This document shows positions 57,701 through 64,000 of a stretch of DNA of 64,000 bases, in pieces. The notes under the pieces are model-generated. The model did no database searches. It was not told the origin of the DNA and was given only the letters and a program-made list of their open reading frames with translations. Position numbers and translations under genes: made by a program. The stretch covers positions 1,461,790 to 1,525,789 of the forward strand of contig SIJG01000002.1 of the NCBI GenBank assembly GCA_023374025.1, in the 5' to 3' direction. The first letter of the stretch is position 1. The number at the start of each line of letters is the position of its first letter. The DNA is from Heterodera schachtii. Lineage: Eukaryota > Nematoda > Chromadorea > Rhabditida > Heteroderidae.

Positions 57701-60110
57701 TTGAACATAAAAGCGGAATTGGCTTAATTAATGAATTTATTGGGATATTTTAGAACGAAAAGTCCGACCGGCAAATTCAAAAACATTTAGTATAAAAATT
57801 GCTAAAAAATCGACAAACTTTTAGCAATGGGTTGGCGTGGATACGTCTGAGTTTTTCGCCCGAAACAATCTCCACGAACAGCAAATTGGGATGCAATATT
57901 TTGGCGGCGTCCGAGTACACGTCGCTGGGTTGGATTTCGCGTCCGTCCTCGAGAGTGATCGGATTTCCCGCCTTCAGCCTCGCAATGTGAGGCCCCTTCG
58001 GAATTTTTAGCTTCAACAATTTGATCGGGTCAATGCTTGGCGGCGTTTCCTGAACAATTAATGATTTAGACTAATGAGTGAAAAAAGGTCATAAATTTGG
58101 GAAACTTTCACGCCGAATGCAAAATTCTTTCACACAGAAGTAAACTCTTATTAAGCCGGGTGTACTTCTTCCCCACCCGATATGAATTACTTTTTCAAAA
58201 TAATTCCAAAATTTTATACTTTAAAAAAAAAATTTTTTTTTGGGGGGGGGCAAACGGCGGGGCGGAGGGGAAACAAACTGTTTCGGCCATGCCTTGGTCA
58301 TTCACCTTGACTTTGATCAAGTATGCCACGTCCACCTTGCCCCTGTCGTAATTGCCTTGGTCTTGTGTTGACGGTGTCGCATTTTTGGTTGATGGCGAAT
58401 TTGGGGGCGATGATGAGCGGGAATTTGAGGGTGACAAATTTGGAGATGATGGGGAAGCGGGGGAGGAAGACGACGATTGTTTGGGTTGGTCGATGATCGG
58501 AATGTAGTGGACGTGCAGAATGGGGTCCTCGAAGTGTTCACGGTCGAAGGTCCATTCCTCGCAGACCACCGGGTAATTTACGTGGCCAAAGTCCACGTCC
58601 AGGAAAGGCCTGAAAGAACAAGACGGGAGGATGGATGGATGGTCATTCATTCATTCATTTGACAGTTTATTTTCTCATGACATTTTTCCGGTGGTGCGAC
58701 AGACACCGCCGAGGAATTTTGAAAATTACGAAGAATTAAAAGGGCACAAAATTTAAAATGTAAAATTATTGAGCTAACAATAAGCAATCCATTGCTTCGT
58801 TTTTACGGGGAGGAGCTCGTTTCCCCCCATATCTCGGAAAAATTTACTAAATTTTTTTAATTTTTCAAGAATTTTAGGAAAATTTTTGGGAAAAACTTAA
58901 TAACGCTATTTTAAACAATTTTTCCGGGTGGTGAGGGGGGAACAAAACGTGGGGGTGGGGAAACGTAGTGCACCCGTTTATACGGACCTTTGCTCGTCCA
59001 AAAAGTGTTTGATACGGTGCGGGCCGTGTAACCGCAACGTTTCGTCAGTGTTTTCTTTGTTCAAAAGCACTGACGCAATTCCGCCCGTGTTGTCCCAATT
59101 GGCTGAAAATGCAGCAACAAATTAAAGGGGAAACGGACAAAAATTGTTATTTTTATTGTTGTGAAGCAGCACCCTTGGTGAAGAACATGTCGTTGATGGC
59201 ATTTGTCCTCAGCCGAAAGGTGGGCAAAAAGCGGCAAATGCCCTCGGGGCAGTTGAACAAATAGGCATTCAACGGCGTACGGAGCACCACCGACGGGCGC
59301 AAGTGGGTGGTCCCGTTGCTGATCACCTATGTAAGTAGAAAAAAGTGTGTGTTTTATCGGAAAATGGGTCATCATCAGGCCCATAATTAGAAAAAAATTT
59401 CGGTAGGTGACACCCTAGAATTTTTTTTTTGTTGTCTCATTTGTCAGGTCCAATTTTTTTTGTCCAATGTGATTTCCCTAGTTTTTTGCGCCGTGGGAAA
59501 AAAAGGGAAATTTTTAGCCAGCCATTTTCGCAAAATTTTGGCCATTTTGAGACCAATTTTGGCCAAAATATAAGAAATTGGGACCCGGCGATACCTTTAA
59601 ACACCGCTAGGGAAAATTGAGTAAATTTTGAGTCAAATTTGTTGGAATTACTCTTTCTGAAATTTTTTTTTCATTTTTTTTTTGGGAGGGAAGAATTGTC
59701 CCCACTTGCCCCCTCCCCCAGGTTACGGGCCTGGTCATCACTTTTAAACCATTTTTTAATAATGTACCTCCAATGTGACTTGAGTTGGCGCCAAAACAAG
59801 GTTAGAAATACTCATTTTGTCCCTTTCAATAGGCGAAAATTCGTATTTGGAATTTTCGATTTTGATGATTTCTGAAAATGGTTGACGTAAAAAAGGACTG
59901 ATTGAATATTTAGGGAATAAAAAAAAAAGAATTTCTCGCCTTCCTGCAATCTGTTGAGTTGTTCTTTGGTCGCCGTATATTCCTTCGTTCCCGGCCTTTG
60001 CTTCCTCCACTCTTCCTTACGCTTACTCAGCTTTTCGCAAAGTTCGTTGTGCAAAAGCGAAGCGCAAAATACGTCCGACTTTCCGTCGGTTGAGAATTTG
60101 GCTGAAAGTG
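54713..60110 (-). CDS. hoe-1: Long-form tRNase Z (ELAC2 / HOE-1)
   Basis: About 12 exons encode the long two-domain enzyme. The N-terminal half has VVLRTPLNAYLFNCPEGICR, MFFTKGANWDNTGGIASVLL, the flexible-arm region, and a Ser/Pro-rich insert. The C-terminal half is catalytic: QVFFLGTASAVSAKYRNVSS, MVDCGEGTYGQM, the metal-binding FITHSHLDHTNGL (HxHxDH), VFSGDTKPCKLLEEHGQNAD, LLIHECTFEDGMEVDM and LFTHFSTR. Beta-lactamase-fold tRNase Z removes 3' trailers from nuclear and mitochondrial pre-tRNAs. A last exon 54713-54790 fits in phase (ending KYPVEGRK) and its stop overlaps AATAAA on the minus strand. The N-terminal exon extends at least to about 60050; the exact start is unsure, and a mitochondrial leader could not be confirmed. 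Introns contain elements at 58808-58975 and 59376-59733. Confidence 0.9.
58158..58280. mobile_element. Probable decayed member of the GTGCACCC element family
   Basis: One end reads GGGTGTACTTCTTCCCCACC; the other side has a poly-G tract followed by GGGGAAACAAACTG. This resembles the Mutator-like elements at 52539 and 58808. No target-site duplication was recognised. Confidence 0.4.
58808..58975. mobile_element. 168-bp Mutator-like MITE in ELAC2 intron
   Basis: It starts GGGAGGAGCTCGTTTCCCCC and ends GGGGAAACGTAGTGCACCC. The flanking 9-mers GTTTTTACG (58799-58807) and GTTTATACG (58976-58984) differ at one base. Confidence 0.8.
59376..59733. mobile_element. 358-bp hAT-like MITE, family CAGGCCC
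   Basis: The left end CAGGCCCATAA and the right end TTACGGGCCTG are inverted copies. The flanking octamers GTCATCAT and GTCATCAC match at 7 of 8. It is the same terminal family as 53776-53849, here in an ELAC2 intron. Confidence 0.72.
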
Positions 60111-60749
60111 AAAGGAAATGGAATTTGCTAAATGAAAAATTCCAACAAAAATTGGGTTTAAATGATAAAACACCCGAAGATTCAGAGAAAACATGTTTTT
60201 TTAGGTTAAAATTGTCCGTCTTTTTTACCCGCCGAAGTTGTCGGAAGTGAACAGTGCAAAGGTAGAAAAGTTCTGTTGATTAATTGCTGCAAAAATGAGG
60301 GAAAAATTCTGGGCGAGAATCTCATTAGCCCTTTCGCATCACAAAAATTTTTTTCTGAAAAAATATGAGAAATGAATTTGTTAGTGAGGAATTGGGAAGT
60401 GGAAAAACCGATAGAATGGCCAAATGCCAAGGCAATGGTCAAAAACCATGTTGAAAAGTGATTGGAACGGGAGTTTAAATTATTTATTAAGAGTTCAAAA
60501 TGTTTATGCCAATAAAATTCATCAAATAAAACACAAATGAACAAACAAATCAATATGGAAATGGTTGGTTATGTTGTTTTTGGCATTGGAATGATCTGCT
60601 GGGATTATGTTCAGTTGGTCATTATTTTTTGTACACCGAATTTATCATTTTCAATATTTTATTTGTTTTTGATTGTAGCATTCCTCGTACGGTTATTGAG
60701 CGTCCAATTTCATAGCGAGCAACAAATCCCTTCGAATTTTGCGAAACTA
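60111..60749. other. Spacer between ELAC2 and the inositol phosphate kinase
   Basis: Mostly A/T-rich. A 73-codon plus-strand frame at 60537-60758 encodes two hydrophobic stretches, but it has no family support and overlaps the 3' end of the kinase gene, so it is not called. Confidence 0.4.
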
Positions 60750-62595
60750 AATTTTTAAAAATTCGATAAAGACTGATCGTGAGTTGAAATTACATTACAT
60801 TTACCAACCAATTTGATGATGTGAAGAAGCCCAAACATGTAATTTTCATCCATTTTTGCCTCCGTCTTTTGGACGAAAAATACATGCGAAAAGTCAATCA
60901 TAGACAAACTGACGGATGGCATTAAGTTGGAATGGCCTGCAAATGATTAAGTTTTTTCTTGAGTTGGCTCCCAAAATGGACGGGTGAAACTCTTTAGTTG
61001 ATTTTTAATTTGTTTTAATCAACAAAAATAATTACAATACTTCACCACACCTTCGTAAACAAAAAGTAGAGAAGAGGCGTAAAAATGAGCAATTTTCTGC
61101 TGTTGAAACCAACAAAGCACTTGGTCGAGTTGTTTAACAAATTCTGTAAAGGGAACAAAGGGTTTCCACAAAAACAATGTTTATGTGTCAATTACCATCG
61201 ACAATTTTGAACGAATCGGCTGTTGAACGCAGCGAAGTGAGATATTCCACGAATGCTGAAAGGGTGCAATTTAAGGTTTTGGACTGTCATACGAGTGCAA
61301 CTATCCCTTGCCCGTCCCCCCGAACATGGCCCAACATTTACGCAATTTGGTTGTTATTTAATTCCCTTACGTTCGTGGTCTTCACGGCCTTTATTTTCCG
61401 GTAACCGATTTTTTTAGTCAGTTTTTGGCTCATAATCAAAAAACAGAATGCAAAAATTGTTCGTATTCCATTTAAAATTCTCATTTCGGCATGGGATTGA
61501 CTAACTATGGCATTTCCAAATTTGCATTTTTTGTTTTACAACGGGCACCCTCACCCACCTTCTTCAATGTTCTCTTCCGTCCTTTCGCGTCCCCAAATTC
61601 TCTGAAAATTTGAATCTCGAACATTTCAGAGGCCAAATGTGGAACCATACTTCTCTGCTTATCTGCAATCCGTCCTCATTTTGTACCTAAACCAAATCCA
61701 AAAAATAACATAAAAATAATCGAGGGAAGGAAAATTAAATTAAACTAATAGATTTAATTTTTTTTAATTTTTAAAGGCAATGAGCCCATTTATATAATTT
61801 TAATTTTCCTTACTCTGTGCCCGAGTATACGAAATCCAATTTTCTTCTGCAACGGCGACTTCACTTCTTCGGCCATTCTTTTCTCCTCACTGGCCAATGG
61901 GTCGGCTGAAATTCGAATTAAAAAACAATATTTTAAATCGGAAAATCACCCGAAACGCGGCCCATCTTTACATCCATTATGCAGGGGCATTTGAATTTCT
62001 CAGTGACATCTGAACCCACCAAACTGTTTTCGTTTCACTTTAATTGGCCCGAACCTTCCAATTGAATGAATTCCTTTGGTGGACCTAAATTTGGTGAACC
62101 TTCAAACAAACAAAAAATAAATGATGAATGCCATCAAAAATTTTTGTAATTTTTTAGTTAAAACCATTTTCGTCCAATAAAATCTGTCGGCATCCGTAAA
62201 ATCGGGGGATGAGCATGGCCAACTCCTTCAGCAGTGTGCCCTCCACTTCGTCCGTTTCTTCGCAATTGATCCCTTGGCCCTCACAAATTGCTGCGATCCG
62301 TCGGTAAAATCCTATCTCACGTTGGCCTCGAATTCCCTCCTGAACCAACTTCAGAATTACATCGGTTCGGCCACGTTCGTGCAAAATGCCTAAAAACCAA
62401 AAATTTTCAAATTTTAAAAGAAATCAAAAACCCACCAATTTGCCTTACGCCATTACGTATAACAGAAGGAAGATGACCCGCTATTTGATTTTGATACCAT
62501 CTGCCATAATTAGGGGAAAAGAAAGGGCATTTATTAATGAGCCTTAAATTTGAGTCAAACTCGAAGTCCGGCGGGAGTTCGGCGTTTACATCCAT
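60750..62595 (-). CDS. Inositol polyphosphate kinase (IPMK/IP6K superfamily)
   Basis: The start at 62595 gives NQIAGHLPSVIRNGVRQIG, then IRGQREIGFYRRI and LLKELAMLIPRFYGC. These match the family's QVAGH, GxREIxFY and PxFYG blocks. Next come PPKEFIQLE, then CPCIMDVKMGR, the diagnostic PxxxDxKxG inositol-phosphate-binding motif. KKIGFRILGHRV, FYASSLLFVYEG and LSMIDFSHVFF (the magnesium-binding SLLxxxDF/MIDFAH-type end) follow, and the last exon encodes ENYMFGLLHIIKLVG. The enzyme phosphorylates soluble inositol phosphates with ATP. IPMK and IP6K cannot be separated confidently by eye. SSLLFVYEG with a compact size leans to IPMK. Some mid-gene exon junctions (around 61950-62080) are unresolved. 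Confidence 0.82.
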
Positions 62596-62724
62596 AAGCC
62601 ACAATTAAAAGAATTTAAATAATAGATTAACAGCACCTAACTTTATTGGAATTCGAATTTCATCTAAATGCTTAGGTATTCACTTTATGCAATTTTATTG
62701 TTTGTACTTTGTTTTGTAGGTAAA

Positions 62725-63363
62725 CACGGCGATTCAATTTTGGGCTCCAAGTACAATTAAGTTGGTTTTTTCGTCTTAGTGGTCTGTGAGTTAGTCATCA
62801 AAAGGGGGGTCTCAGGTTCAAATCCTCCTTATGTTGTGTGTTAATTCCAATTTCTGCTTTTAAAGAAGAAGGAAGAATTATTTTTTATTAATAAAAGTTT
62901 TCGTGTCAAAAAAAAATCATATTCAAAAAGCGTTGGTTACGTACAGCATCGACAATTTTATGTAATTTTTTTAGCTTATAACTTTGTCAATAATAGATCA
63001 AATAAAACCATTTTATGCTCATTTTGAAGGGAAAATTCTGAAGAATCTGCATAAGTTAACCTCATGCTTTAAGAAAATAGCTTATTAGCTGAAAAATGAT
63101 AGAAAACATTGAATTTGTTGTCCTTGAAAAAAATTTTTTCCTATTGACCAATTTTCTTGAAATTTTGCATAGGCCCATATTTTGACCTCCTCTATCGATT
63201 CTAAGTTTATTTTGTGAAAGTTAAGTTTTTAACTCGAGATCGGCTCTTCTATTTTATCAAGGGAAAACCCAAAAAAAATTTAAGTTTTGCAAAGTTTTGG
63301 CGTTCTGATTACTAAATAAATAATAAACTTATTTGCACTGGGAGACCAAAATTGAATCGCCGT
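62725..63363. mobile_element. Inverted-repeat element with Pol III B-box-like motif
   Basis: The left end ACACGGCGATTCAATTTTGG and the right end CCAAAATTGAATCGCCGTGT are perfect inverted copies. Inside lies GGTTCAAATCC (about 62815), a match to the tRNA B box without a credible cloverleaf, and the 70-base segment shared with 20735-20806. The target-site duplication is unclear. Confidence 0.7.
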
Positions 63364-63382
63364 GTAAAAGAAAAGGCGCGCT

Positions 63383-63590
63383 GACAAAAGCACTACATGA
63401 CAAAATCACTACTGACAAAATCCCTACATGACAAAATCCCTACTCAGCAAAAATTGACAAAATCCCTACTCAGCCAAAAATGACAAAATCCCTACTGACA
63501 AAATCCCTACATGACAAAATCCCTACCCAGCAAAAAAATGACAAAATCCCTACTAACCTTGAAAATGACAAAATCCCTACCAAAAACACC
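63383..63590. repeat. Irregular tandem repeat TGACAAAATCCCTAC
   Basis: About ten copies of TGACAAAATCCCTAC, some fused directly, others separated by CATGA-, CTCAGCAAAAAT- or CTAACCTTGAAAA-type spacers. Confidence 0.9.
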
Positions 63591-63722
63591 GACAGTTAAA
63601 AAAGTTCTTTTTTTCGAATATATTTTTAAACCAAAAAAGTGAAAAAAGCAGTAACAACGGGATAATGTGATAAGAAAAATAGGGTTTAATATTAAAAAGG
63701 CGCATCAATCTTATCAATTTGC

Positions 63723-64000
63723 TTAATCATCTTCCGAATCGACATCGCTTTCATTGTTCCTAACATGGAGACCACCAACGAAGCCCTGCATCACCAAGCC
63801 CAAAAGATTGCACACTTCCATCAGTTCTTCATTCGTTCCGAACCTTGCTGTTTCCAAAATTTCGACCACTCGCTGCTCTTTGATAACGTATTTGGGCCGA
63901 CGATTTCTGATTTTGCCTAAGCGTATAGCTTGCGCAATGTCTCTCTGTTTGTCGATGTCCTTGACGAACGCTGCCAAGAAAGCACCCAGTGAAGGATGAT
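63723..64000 (-). CDS. C-terminal fragment of a MULE/FLYWCH transposase-like protein
   Basis: The open frame runs off the right edge (minus strand) and ends at 63723 with an acidic tail DVDSEDD. The visible part has HPSLGAFLAAFVKDI, then about 25 residues later KYVIKEQRVVEILE. FLYWCH/MULE-type proteins typically end with an HPxIWxFxxxLKxEQ block followed by a basic stretch and a final helix, and the spacing here fits. No catalytic residues are inside the window, so whether it is an active element, a relic or a domesticated gene cannot be judged. The similarity is motif-level only. Confidence 0.45.
   Translation of the reverse strand, partial: HPSLGAFLAAFVKDIDKQRDIAQAIRLGKIRNRRPKYVIKEQRVVEILETARFGTNEELMEVCNLLGLVMQGFVGGLHVRNNESDVDSEDD

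Larger units (their letters stand above)
62596..63722. other. Repeat-filled intergenic region
   Basis: Contains an inverted-repeat element (62725-63363), a block of TGACAAAATCCCTAC repeats, and the 3' UTR of the partial gene at the right edge. No gene seen. Confidence 0.5.

Noticed and set aside
60537..60758. 73-codon plus-strand frame with two hydrophobic stretches
   Set aside because: It overlaps the 3' end of the inositol phosphate kinase gene on the other strand in AT-rich DNA. Hydrophobicity alone is expected by chance there.
62765..62835. Possible tRNA gene
   Set aside because: The B box GGTTCAAATCC is good, but the T stem pairs at only three of five positions and no A box, anticodon arm or acceptor stem can be built.

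Overview
This is nuclear DNA of a nematode. The evidence is a major sperm protein gene (MSP), a flp-25-type FMRFamide-like neuropeptide gene, a NEK9/RCC1 (NEKL-type) kinase gene, many small exons with short introns, and start codons sitting 6-31 bases downstream of a pyrimidine-AG acceptor, as expected for spliced-leader trans-splicing. The rather low gene density, the many MITEs in introns and the one-intron MSP gene suggest a tylenchid, perhaps a cyst nematode. The genus is an inference I cannot prove from this window. All gene models below were joined by eye from exon reading frames, splice signals and family conservation. Spans are more reliable than individual exon edges.

Left part (1-21 kb): flp-25-like neuropeptide gene (+), whose introns hold a CT microsatellite and a hAT-like MITE; a 4 kb C-tract-rich non-coding stretch; a low-complexity, probably tail-anchored protein (+); a long NEK9/NEKL-1-like gene (-) encoding kinase, RCC1 propeller and coiled coil; and a conserved-looking helical protein I do not recognise (-).

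Middle (21-38 kb): MSP (+); a PAP2-type phospholipid phosphatase (+) with a complete 334-bp MITE inside a coding exon; a calcyphosin-like EF-hand protein (+); and a very large animal haem peroxidase gene (+) with two peroxidase domains. The first domain has lost the distal His, the catalytic Arg and the proximal His. The second keeps all three.

Right part (38-64 kb): SLC66A1/LAAT-1-like lysosomal amino-acid transporter (-); probable Integrator subunit 5 (+); DNA polymerase alpha B subunit (+); two small multi-pass membrane proteins (+), one MARVEL-like with a 44-bp satellite in its first intron; TRMT10 tRNA m1G9 methyltransferase and ELAC2 tRNase Z (both -, about 240 bp apart, a candidate tRNA-maturation operon); an inositol polyphosphate kinase (-); and, at the edge, the C-terminus of what looks like a MULE/FLYWCH-type transposase protein.

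The most distinctive genome-level signal is the load of small inverted-repeat elements in introns. I could define several families with exact or near-exact target-site duplications (8 bp hAT-like; 9 bp Mutator-like). One family carries degenerate nematode-telomere-like TTAGGC units. There is also a very high density of long poly-G/poly-C tracts.
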